A stretch of DNA of 9,053 nt from Christensenella sp. UBA7707. Lineage in GTDB: Bacteria > Bacillota > Clostridia > Christensenellales > CAG-138. The stretch spans positions 4,324 through 13,376 of the forward strand of contig DLFZ01000028.1 of assembly GCA_002482435.1 (NCBI GenBank), read 5' to 3'. Shown piece after piece: positions 1-6,369 of this stretch (positions within the stretch are counted from its first letter, which is position 1; each line of letters starts with the position of its first letter). The notes beneath the pieces were generated by a model. That model saw only the letters and a list, made by a program, of their open reading frames with translations, made no database searches and was not told the DNA's origin. The translations under genes were made by a program, and so were the position numbers.

Positions 1-645
1 GGGAAAACCACGCTCGTAAAGCTTTTGTGCAGGCTTTATAAGCCGACTTCGGGCACGATTTTTATCAACGGGCGCGACATTTTCTGCTACGACAACGAAA
101 GCTACCGCAGACGCATCGCCGCCGTATTTCAGGATTATAAACTGTTCGATTTTACCATCGAGGAAAACGTAACCTGCGGCGAAGCGCGCGAGGATACCGC
201 GCGCGCTATGGAACTAATGGAAAAGGTAGGCATGAAAGAGAAGGTAGAAAGCCTCAAAAATGGCATACGCTCCCTGTTCGGCAAGGCGTATGACCCCGAA
301 GGGGTGGAGATGTCCGGTGGGCAGAACCAGAAGGTGGCAATCGCCCGCGCGCTTTATAAAAATGCCTCGCTCATCATCCTCGACGAACCGACGAGCGCGC
401 TCGATCCGCTCGCGGAAGCGGAAATCTACGAGCATTTCAACAGCCTTGTAGGCGAAAAAACGGCGCTTTATATTTCCCACCGCATGTCCTCAAGCGTTTT
501 CTGCGACCGGGTGCTTGTGTTGGAAAACGGTGTCGTGCGCGACTTCGACACACACCAAAACCTCATGAAAAAAACAGACAGCCTTTATTGCAAGCTGTTT
601 GAAGCGCAGGCGGAAAACTACCGCGTTGAACGCGTAGCTTTCTAA
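1..645 (+). CDS. ABC transporter ATP-binding domain, exporter type (5' truncated)
   Basis: The reading frame is open from base 1, so the start lies upstream; the first codons read GKTTLVKLL, the end of a Walker A (P-loop). The TTG at 25 is therefore not the real start. In order come the Q-loop (AAVFQDYKLF), the ABC signature (MSGGQNQKVAIARAL), Walker B (LIILDEPTSALD) and the H-loop (YISHRM), then a short C-terminal tail ending at a TAA. This is a complete nucleotide-binding domain apart from the beginning of Walker A. The 'DEPTSALDP' core, the D-loop and the late ISHR histidine resemble ATPases of the ABCB/MsbA export class, where this domain follows six membrane helices in the same chain; those helices would be outside the window. 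The substrate cannot be told. A terminator follows 19 bases after the stop, so it is probably not co-transcribed with the kinase gene. Confidence 0.93.
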   Translation, partial: GKTTLVKLLCRLYKPTSGTIFINGRDIFCYDNESYRRRIAAVFQDYKLFDFTIEENVTCGEAREDTARAMELMEKVGMKEKVESLKNGIRSLFGKAYDPEGVEMSGGQNQKVAIARALYKNASLIILDEPTSALDPLAEAEIYEHFNSLVGEKTALYISHRMSSSVFCDRVLVLENGVVRDFDTHQNLMKKTDSLYCKLFEAQAENYRVERVAF

Positions 646-664
646 GGAACATGCATATTGAAGC

Positions 665-700
665 AAAAGGCGGGAGTATCCATAAAAAACCGCCTTTTTT
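665..700 (+). terminator. Rho-independent terminator of the ABC transporter gene
   Basis: A perfect 9-bp stem, AAAAGGCGG (665-673) with CCGCCTTTT (690-698), encloses a 16-nt A-rich loop. Its 3' arm runs into a six-T tract ending at 700. It sits 19 nt after the ABC gene stop and just before the kinase promoter, so it separates the two transcription units. Confidence 0.85.
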
Positions 701-711
701 GTATCGCAACT

Positions 712-740
712 ATGGCAAAATGATGAACACATGATATAAT
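712..740 (+). promoter_or_regulatory. Sigma-A promoter of the kinase gene (extended -10)
   Basis: A perfect -10 hexamer TATAAT lies at 735-740, preceded by TGA at 732-734 (extended -10, TGN). Seventeen bases upstream, ATGGCA at 712-717 matches 4 of 6 positions of the -35 TTGACA. Transcription would begin near 747, giving a leader of about 50 nt before the ATG at 799. Confidence 0.75.
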
Positions 741-787
741 TAGAGGAAGCATATGGGAATTGTGAATTTTGTCGTATCATGAAGCAT

Positions 788-793
788 GGGGGG
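788..793 (+). promoter_or_regulatory. Ribosome binding site that sets the kinase start
   Basis: A run of six G followed by AA ends 5 nt before the ATG at 799. It lies inside the longer reading frame that would begin with TTG at 769, which has no comparable site ahead of it. This supports ATG 799 as the start. Confidence 0.7.
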
Positions 794-798
794 AACAT

Positions 799-3393
799 AT
801 GGATTTCAAATCTATTGAAAAGTTGTGCCTTGGCTGTCTGGGAGAGATGAACGAAAACGAACGTTATTGCTCGCAATGCGGTTTCGACAACGAACAGCCC
901 AAAGAACCGCACCATCTTGCGCCAAGAACCATTCTCGCGGGTAAATACCTTGTGGGAAAGGTGCTCGGCGAAGGCGGCTTCGGCATCACTTACCTCGGCT
1001 TCGATCTGAACTTGAACATCAAGGTTGCCATCAAGGAATATTTTCCTTCGGGCTTTGTAGCGCGCTCCGGCAACGGTGCCACCGTTACGCCTTTTACGGG
1101 TTCAAGCGCCGATTATTACGGCAACGGCATTGAAAAGTTTTTGAACGAGGCGCGAAGCCTCGCGCGGTTCCATAACCTCGAGGGCATCGTCGAGGTGCGC
1201 GACTTTTTCCGCGAAAACGGCACCGCTTATATCGTGATGGAATTTGTGGAGGGGGAAAACCTGCGCACGGCGCTCGAACGGCGCGGCGGCAAAATGCCCG
1301 CTGCCGAGGTGATGGCGCTGATGATGCCGCTTGTTTCCTCACTTGCTAAGGTGCACCAGACCGGCCTTGTTCACCGCGACATCAGCCCCGATAACATCAT
1401 GCTCACGCCCGACGGCAGGCTGAAGCTTTTGGATTTCGGCGCGGCGCGCGACGTTGCGGGCAGCAAGAGCGTTTCGGTGGTTTTAAAACCCGGCTACGCG
1501 CCCGAGGAGCAGTACCGCACCCACGGCGAGCTTGGTGCGTGGACGGATATTTACGCGCTTTGCGGCACCATGTATAAGTTGATTACGGGCGTAACACCGC
1601 CCGAGTCCATTGAACGTCTCACCGGAGATACGCTTCAGGCGCCCTCGCGCCTTGGCGTTCCCATGAACCCCGCCCAGGAAGCCGCCGTTATGCGCGGACT
1701 TAGCGTGCGAAAAGAAGGCCGCTTCGTGACCACCGGCGATCTTTACGCAGCGCTTTACGGCGGTGCCGCACAGACGGTACCGGGCACGTTCGCGCCGCAA
1801 GCGCAGGCCACTTACGCTCCCAGCCAGCAGGGCGGGGCGAGCTACAGCCCGCAGGGGCAGTATACGCCGGGTGCGGTCAACAACCAGACGTCCGGTACGC
1901 AGAGCGGGTTTGCCAAGCTGTGGCAGGAAAAGAAAGGGCTGTTGATCGCAGGGTTCGGCGGCGTAGCGCTGATCGTGATCCTAATTGTGGTACTTCTCAC
2001 TAGGGGGGGCGGCAACACGCCCGCCAATGTTGATGTGCTTGCTTCGCCTTCGGCCACCGTGCCTGCGGCAACACAAAACCTGCCCGCAGGGAGCGAAGCG
2101 ACGCCCGCGCCTACGGAGAACACAGTGCCGGCCGGTACCGTTACGTTCATCGATCCCACGAAGTTCTTCGAGCAGAACCCGCAAACCGTTGAGACGGCCG
2201 ACGGCACGGAATACACCTATACGGGAATGGATTCGTTCATGGCCATCAATTACCTCTCGCTGCTCCTTTCTCAGGGGTATGATATTGATGTAATTGCCGA
2301 GAACGGGGTGCTTTTCACCATTACAGAGGGCGACGCAGTGGTCACCTTCGAGGTGGGCGATGACGATGCCTCCATGATCATGATCTGCCCGGCCGCGGTG
2401 ACGCTTTCGCTTTCCGAAGCGCCTGTTACCCAGCACTATCTTGATAACAACGGCCTTACCGCCGACCAGTGGGCGGATCTTGGCGGTACGTCCGCGTACA
2501 GCTATTCCGGCCTCAACTACATGGGCAATTCCAACGCCAACAACCAAAACAACTCCGAGGTTGCGCTGCAGGGCGACATCCTCTACGTTGCGGACAACAA
2601 CACAAATTCGGGCATCTATTCGGTGGATTGGACGACGGGCAATGCCATAGCCCAGCTTACCGACGATACACGTTACCTTTGCAACCTCAACGTCGTAGGC
2701 AACTATCTCTACTATACCGCGGCGGAAGGAAGCGGCGACAGCCTCAAATACTATATGTGCCGCGTGCCGGTGGACGGCAGTGCGCAGCCCGAAACCTTCA
2801 TTTACGACGCCAAGAACATCATCACCTACGGCGATTACGCTTATTACAAAGACGCTTACAGCGGCGCGCTGATGCGCTGCGATTTGAACTCGTTCAGCAT
2901 GGAGCAGGTGCTCTCTAACGCCGGCTATTTCCAAAACATCGCGGGTGGGCGCATTTACTGCGCGGATTCGGGAAGCTCCACTGGCATCTACTCCTATGCG
3001 CTCGACGGCAGCGATGAAACGTTTGTGTTCGATGTGGACTGCTACCGCATGACGGTGCACGGCGGCTGGATTTATTACCTTACGTCGTCCGACGAAGGCG
3101 CAAGGCTCAGGCGCGTGGACATTGATGGGGAAGGCGATGAGCTCGTGATCGACGAGGCGGTCGGCATGTTTTGCGTGAACGCGGGCAGTGTTTATTACTC
3201 CACCGCCGATGATTATGTGCTTAAGAGCTACGATGTTTACGACGGTTCTTCGGAGCAGCTTGCGTCTTTTGGCAAGTACCCGACCCTTATCGAGAGCGCA
3301 ACCGACATTTCGCTTTTCTACAACGATGAAAACGGCGACCTGTGCCTTTACAACTTCAATGACGGTACCGGTACGTCAATCGACCTAAGCTGA
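799..3393 (+). CDS. Transmembrane Ser/Thr protein kinase with zinc ribbon and propeller-like ectodomain
   Basis: 864 residues from ATG 799. Residues 10-27 form a zinc ribbon (C10-x2-C13, C24-x2-C27). The Hanks-type kinase domain spans about 50-310: glycine loop GEGGFG (57-62), ATP lysine K79 in VAIKEYF, helix-C glutamate E117, HRD 192-194, N199, DFG 212-214 and GYAPEEQY (232-239). All catalytic residues are present. The activation segment (212-236) has Ser 222, 224 and 226 but no Thr. A Pro/Gln/Ala/Thr-rich linker leads to one membrane helix (about 381-401) preceded by EKK, so the kinase is cytoplasmic and residues 403-864 are outside. The outside part has a Thr/Pro-rich stalk, a small domain (about 440-530) and seven repeats of roughly 40 residues resembling DUF5050/beta-propeller units. 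It should phosphorylate Ser/Thr on the FHA proteins encoded next to it, in response to an unknown external cue. Own promoter upstream; no canonical terminator downstream. Confidence 0.93.
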   Translation: MDFKSIEKLCLGCLGEMNENERYCSQCGFDNEQPKEPHHLAPRTILAGKYLVGKVLGEGGFGITYLGFDLNLNIKVAIKEYFPSGFVARSGNGATVTPFTGSSADYYGNGIEKFLNEARSLARFHNLEGIVEVRDFFRENGTAYIVMEFVEGENLRTALERRGGKMPAAEVMALMMPLVSSLAKVHQTGLVHRDISPDNIMLTPDGRLKLLDFGAARDVAGSKSVSVVLKPGYAPEEQYRTHGELGAWTDIYALCGTMYKLITGVTPPESIERLTGDTLQAPSRLGVPMNPAQEAAVMRGLSVRKEGRFVTTGDLYAALYGGAAQTVPGTFAPQAQATYAPSQQGGASYSPQGQYTPGAVNNQTSGTQSGFAKLWQEKKGLLIAGFGGVALIVILIVVLLTRGGGNTPANVDVLASPSATVPAATQNLPAGSEATPAPTENTVPAGTVTFIDPTKFFEQNPQTVETADGTEYTYTGMDSFMAINYLSLLLSQGYDIDVIAENGVLFTITEGDAVVTFEVGDDDASMIMICPAAVTLSLSEAPVTQHYLDNNGLTADQWADLGGTSAYSYSGLNYMGNSNANNQNNSEVALQGDILYVADNNTNSGIYSVDWTTGNAIAQLTDDTRYLCNLNVVGNYLYYTAAEGSGDSLKYYMCRVPVDGSAQPETFIYDAKNIITYGDYAYYKDAYSGALMRCDLNSFSMEQVLSNAGYFQNIAGGRIYCADSGSSTGIYSYALDGSDETFVFDVDCYRMTVHGGWIYYLTSSDEGARLRRVDIDGEGDELVIDEAVGMFCVNAGSVYYSTADDYVLKSYDVYDGSSEQLASFGKYPTLIESATDISLFYNDENGDLCLYNFNDGTGTSIDLS

Positions 3394-3410
3394 GCACAGG
3401 TAAATACGAA

Positions 3411-3424
3411 CACCGCGCGCGGTG
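3411..3424. repeat. GC-rich perfect palindrome after the kinase gene
   Basis: CACCGCGCGCGGTG is a perfect 14-nt palindrome starting 18 nt after the kinase stop. A second CGCGCG lies 3' of it (about 3430-3435), allowing alternative pairing. There is no T tract after it, so it is not a standard intrinsic terminator; it could still weaken read-through or act as a protein site. The rest of 3394-3551 holds the promoter and ribosome site of the next gene and nothing else I can support. Confidence 0.4.
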
Positions 3425-3515
3425 AAAATCGCGCGTAAGCATGGCGGTGCCATTCCAACCGGCAAAAACGCTGAAAACGCACCAAATGCGCTGTATGTGC
3501 GGGTTCGGATTGGTG

Positions 3516-3524
3516 TGCTATACT
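3516..3524 (+). promoter_or_regulatory. Extended -10 promoter of the FHA-phosphatase-protease operon
   Basis: TGCTATACT at 3516-3524 combines a TGN extension with a 5/6 match to TATAAT. No good -35 is seen at 16-18 bp spacing. Transcription would start near 3531, leaving a short leader of about 20 nt before the ATG at 3552. Its position inside the upstream extension of the reading frame (in frame back to 3441) argues against the longer start. Confidence 0.6.
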
Positions 3525-3538
3525 GAAACAAAATTGAC

Positions 3539-3543
3539 GGGGG
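3539..3543 (+). promoter_or_regulatory. Ribosome binding site that sets the FHA gene start
   Basis: GGGGG lies 8 nt before the ATG at 3552 and 14 nt before the second ATG at 3558, favouring 3552. The in-frame ATG at 3441 has no such site. Confidence 0.7.
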
Positions 3544-3551
3544 TAACAGTT

Positions 3552-4085
3552 ATGCAAATGAAGCAATGTCAGAGCGGCCATTTTTACGACGCGTCAAAGT
3601 TTTCCGAATGCCCGTATTGCGCAAGCCCCTCCGGTGCGCCGGATCGCGCGCCGCAGCCGCAGCGCGGTTCTACCGTGGCGATTGTGGAGCCGGAGAAAAA
3701 GGAATCCTCCATGCGTACCGTTGCCGTGATGGAACAGCAGGTGGGTTTTGACCCGGTGGTGGGCTGGCTCGTGTGCGTGGAAGGCGCGGAAAAAGGGAAA
3801 AGCTTTGCGCTGCATGCCGACAACAACTTCATCGGTCGCGACCCCAAAATGGACGTTTGCCTGAAAGGCGACCCCACCGTTTCCGCTTTCAACCATGCGA
3901 TCGTCAGCTATGATTCGCGCGACGGTATCTTTTACTTTTCCGCCGCCGACGGGCGCAGCATCGTGCGCTACAACGGCAAGGCGCATTTTGGCACCACGCC
4001 CTTAAGCGCCTACGACGATCTTGAAATCGGCAGCACGAAGCTCGCGTTTATGCCGTTCTGCGGAGAAAAGTTCAAATGGATGTAA
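3552..4085 (+). CDS. Small zinc-finger FHA-domain protein (phospho-threonine adaptor)
   Basis: 177 residues. The N-terminus (C6, H10, C20, C23) looks like a small zinc-binding knuckle and resembles the 'MKQC..GHFYD...CPYC' starts of clostridial FHA proteins. A flexible Pro/Gln linker carries two threonine motifs, STVAI (T41) and RTVAV (T56). The FHA domain covers about 72-170: IGRD (94-97, with R96 the usual phosphate contact), VSAFNHA (110-116) and a YNGK turn. In most FHA domains the Ser and His are separated by two residues (SxxH); here S111 and H115 are separated by three, as may be normal for this subfamily. It has no signal peptide or membrane segment, so it should be cytoplasmic. As first gene of the operon and overlapping the phosphatase gene, it is likely a soluble reader or target of the kinase, possibly with an intramolecular switch as in GarA/OdhI (inference). 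Confidence 0.88.
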   Translation: MQMKQCQSGHFYDASKFSECPYCASPSGAPDRAPQPQRGSTVAIVEPEKKESSMRTVAVMEQQVGFDPVVGWLVCVEGAEKGKSFALHADNNFIGRDPKMDVCLKGDPTVSAFNHAIVSYDSRDGIFYFSAADGRSIVRYNGKAHFGTTPLSAYDDLEIGSTKLAFMPFCGEKFKWM

Positions 4086-5026
4086 TCCTTCACTGGCTTG
4101 TAGAAGCAAAGCTTTTCGGCATTCCCGCTTATGTGTGGGTCGCGGCGCTGCTTGTTATAATCGCCGCCGCGCTCGTTTTGGGTGTGTTTATGAGCAAAAA
4201 AGGGAGACGTACCGCGCCGCGTGCAGATGCCGTGAAAAGGGAGGGCGTGCGCACGATAGAGCCGCAGAAAGCGGCGTGCGGCCTTCAGGTTTCAAACGTG
4301 CACGGCATCGGCGCGCGCAGCTACCAGCAGGATGCGTTTGCCGTAAGCCCGCTTAGTGACACGGCGCTTTGTGAAAGCAAAGGCGTGCTCCTCGCGCTGG
4401 CTGACGGTATGGGAGGTATGACCGATGGCGGCAAAGCTAGCGCCATCGTGATCGATACACTTTTAAAAGGTTTTTTGGAGGGCGCTTTTGCCGAGGATCC
4501 TTCTGTCGGGCTTGCGTCGCTTCTTTATAGCGCCGGTGCCAAGGTGCAGTCGCTTGACAACAGCGGCTCAACTGCCATCGGCGCGGTGGTGCGGGGCGGC
4601 AAACTATACTTTGCTGCCTGCGGCGACAGCCGCTTGGCGCTTTTTCGCGGCGGCGCTCTTCTTACGCTCAACCGCGAGCAAAACTACGCCGTTATGCTCG
4701 ACGACCGGGCTGCGCGCGGAGAAATCCCCTATTGGGAGGCACTTAGTGACCCCCAGCGCCACGCGCTCACAAGCTACGCAGGCGCGGCGCACATCAAGGT
4801 GGATAGAAGCCTTGCGCCCGTCACTCTTTGCGAGGGCGACATCATCGTTCTTATGAGCGACGGTGTTTACAATGCGCTTTGCGACGAGGAGCTTTGCTCC
4901 TATTTAAAAGGAAATCTGTACGAGGCCGCGGAGCGGATCGAACGCGCCATTTTGGAAAAGAACCTTGAGGAACAGGACAATTTTACGGCCATCCTTGCAA
5001 AATTTAATGCTGCTGAGGGGAAATAG
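4076..5026 (+). CDS. Membrane-anchored PP2C-family Ser/Thr phosphatase
   Basis: 316 residues. The ATG lies inside the end of the FHA gene (10-nt overlap) with GGAGAAA upstream as ribosome site, so the two are translationally coupled. One membrane helix (about 18-39) is followed by SKKGRR, placing the C-terminal enzyme in the cytoplasm. The PP2C domain spans about 67-312 with its motifs in order: RSYQQD (81-86, metal ligand D86; the family's usual Asn is Gln here), ADGMGG (D110), GSTA, CGDSRLALFR, MSDGVYNAL (D262) and QDNFTAIL (D301). All expected metal-binding aspartates are present, so it should be active as a Mn/Mg-dependent phosphatase. It is the natural counterpart of the kinase upstream, removing phosphates from the kinase and FHA proteins at the membrane. 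Most stand-alone bacterial PP2C enzymes of this type are about 240-260 residues; the extra length is the anchor and linker. Confidence 0.93.
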   Translation: MDVILHWLVEAKLFGIPAYVWVAALLVIIAAALVLGVFMSKKGRRTAPRADAVKREGVRTIEPQKAACGLQVSNVHGIGARSYQQDAFAVSPLSDTALCESKGVLLALADGMGGMTDGGKASAIVIDTLLKGFLEGAFAEDPSVGLASLLYSAGAKVQSLDNSGSTAIGAVVRGGKLYFAACGDSRLALFRGGALLTLNREQNYAVMLDDRAARGEIPYWEALSDPQRHALTSYAGAAHIKVDRSLAPVTLCEGDIIVLMSDGVYNALCDEELCSYLKGNLYEAAERIERAILEKNLEEQDNFTAILAKFNAAEGK

Positions 5027-5029
5027 TAT

Positions 5030-6361
5030 ATGAAAAGAAAGCTTGCCGCAACCATTCTCGCGCTCATGCTTGTGCTCACGCTTGTTCCTGTAACCGGTGC
5101 CTTTGCTGAGGGGAATCAGAAGGTTCTCGACGCGCGAAAAAGCGTGGTGCGCGTTTACACCGAATCCTCTTATATGGGCGAGGCGTACATCGGCTCGGGC
5201 ATCTGCCTTGGCACAACCGGAAATGATATAGAATACATCGCCACCAACCGCCATGTGGTGCTCGACAGCGACGGTAACATGTGCGACGTCATCTATATTG
5301 TGCTTGACAGCTTTCAGAATTTTGAAAGCGTAATTCCCGCTTCGGTCGTGTATTTCGACGTAAGCGTGGATTACTGCATTTTGAAGGTGGAAACGCCCAT
5401 CACTTCGCGTGTTCCCATCACCATGCTTTCGAGCGAAACGGTTGAGCCGACGCAAAAGGTATATGCGCTTGGTTTCCCCGGTACGGCTGACGACCTCAAC
5501 GACATCGGCGGCGTACTGCCCTCGCGCATTGACGACGTAACCGTTACAAGCGGCACGGTCACCAAAAACCATGCGTCCAGCGACGGCGCAGATTTCATCC
5601 AGATCGACGTTGCGGTCAACGGCGGCAACTCCGGCGGCCCGCTCGTTACCGAAGACGGCTACTGCGTGGGGATCAACTCGTTTGGTGCAGCGCGCGGCGA
5701 AGCCACCAATGGCGCAATCTACATCGACTATGTGTTTAACGCGCTTGAGGGCCTTGAGGTGGAATACATGCTTGCCGGCGACGAAGCACCTACCCAACCT
5801 GAAACGAGCGCCGTGCCTACCGCCCCCGTGGAGCCTGAAAAAGACAATACGCTTCTTTATGTGCTCATCGGTGCAGCAGCGCTTGTTGTGATTTTGGTCG
5901 TTGTTATAATCGCAGTATCCTCCAGCAAGAAAAAAGCACCTCAACCGGTGCAGGCCACGGCGAGCGCACAGCCTGCGCAGCCCATGCAGCCCGCACAGCC
6001 AGCGCAGCGCACGGTGGCCGTTAACGCGCCCGAGGCTCATCCGCAGGGTGGGGCGGCGTTTTCGCTGGTGGGTTCCGCATTTTCGGGGAGCGTGTTCCCA
6101 GTGAAGGAAAGTGCAGTCATCGGCCGCAACGCCGACACCTGCAACATCGTTTACCCGGAGGGCACACCGGGCGTCAGCTCAGTTCACTGCCGCGTTGCGC
6201 TTGTCAACGGCGCTTTGAACCTTTTTGACCTCAATTCCTCCTACGGTACCTACCTTGAAAACGGCGTAAAGCTTGAGCCCAACCGCCCGTACCCCTTGCA
6301 TGAGGGCGATAGCTTCTACCTTGCCAAACGCGAAAATACCTTTACGGTCGTGAGGAGATAA
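5030..6361 (+). CDS. Exported trypsin-like serine protease with membrane helix and cytoplasmic FHA domain
   Basis: 443 residues; starts 3 nt after the phosphatase stop with GAGGGG 9 nt ahead. A signal peptide (residues 1 to about 26, MKRK then a hydrophobic core, ending AFA) is followed by a chymotrypsin-fold protease domain, with catalytic H75 (TNRHVV), D114 (VSVDYCILKV) and S201 (NGGNSGGPL). This resembles the protease domain of HtrA/S1C enzymes, but no PDZ domain follows. A Pro/Thr stalk leads to one membrane helix (about 275-296), then SSSKKK, so residues after 297 are inside. The inside part is a Pro/Gln/Ala repeat linker (QPAQP units), the motif QRTVAV (T328), and an FHA domain (about 345-443) with IGRN (364-367), SSVH (383-386) and a SSYGTYLENG turn. 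The architecture links external cleavage to internal phospho-threonine recognition; the substrate is unknown. If the signal peptide is cleaved, topology is N-out, C-in. Confidence 0.9.
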   Translation: MKRKLAATILALMLVLTLVPVTGAFAEGNQKVLDARKSVVRVYTESSYMGEAYIGSGICLGTTGNDIEYIATNRHVVLDSDGNMCDVIYIVLDSFQNFESVIPASVVYFDVSVDYCILKVETPITSRVPITMLSSETVEPTQKVYALGFPGTADDLNDIGGVLPSRIDDVTVTSGTVTKNHASSDGADFIQIDVAVNGGNSGGPLVTEDGYCVGINSFGAARGEATNGAIYIDYVFNALEGLEVEYMLAGDEAPTQPETSAVPTAPVEPEKDNTLLYVLIGAAALVVILVVVIIAVSSSKKKAPQPVQATASAQPAQPMQPAQPAQRTVAVNAPEAHPQGGAAFSLVGSAFSGSVFPVKESAVIGRNADTCNIVYPEGTPGVSSVHCRVALVNGALNLFDLNSSYGTYLENGVKLEPNRPYPLHEGDSFYLAKRENTFTVVRR

Positions 6362-6369
6362 CCGTTCCC

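Noticed and set aside
769..798. Ten-residue N-terminal extension of the kinase from a TTG start
   Set aside because: A strong G-rich ribosome site lies inside it, 5 nt before ATG 799, and the extension adds nothing resembling the family.
1981..3060. Long minus-strand open frame of 359 codons opposite the kinase
   Set aside because: Shadow of the codon pattern of the + strand gene; Arg/His/Val-rich translation without domains, no ribosome site or promoter.
3441..3551. ATG 3441 as start of the small FHA protein (37 more residues)
   Set aside because: The extended -10 promoter (3516-3524) and ribosome site (3539-3543) lie within it, and homologous proteins typically begin at MKQC..GH.
4904..6040. 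Long minus-strand open frame of 378 codons opposite the phosphatase/protease genes
   Set aside because: Antisense shadow across two well-supported genes; translation is Arg/His/Cys-rich and has no recognisable domain.
5030..6361. HtrA/DegP-type protease
   Set aside because: The catalytic domain is similar, but no PDZ domain is present and the C-terminus is an FHA domain behind a membrane helix.
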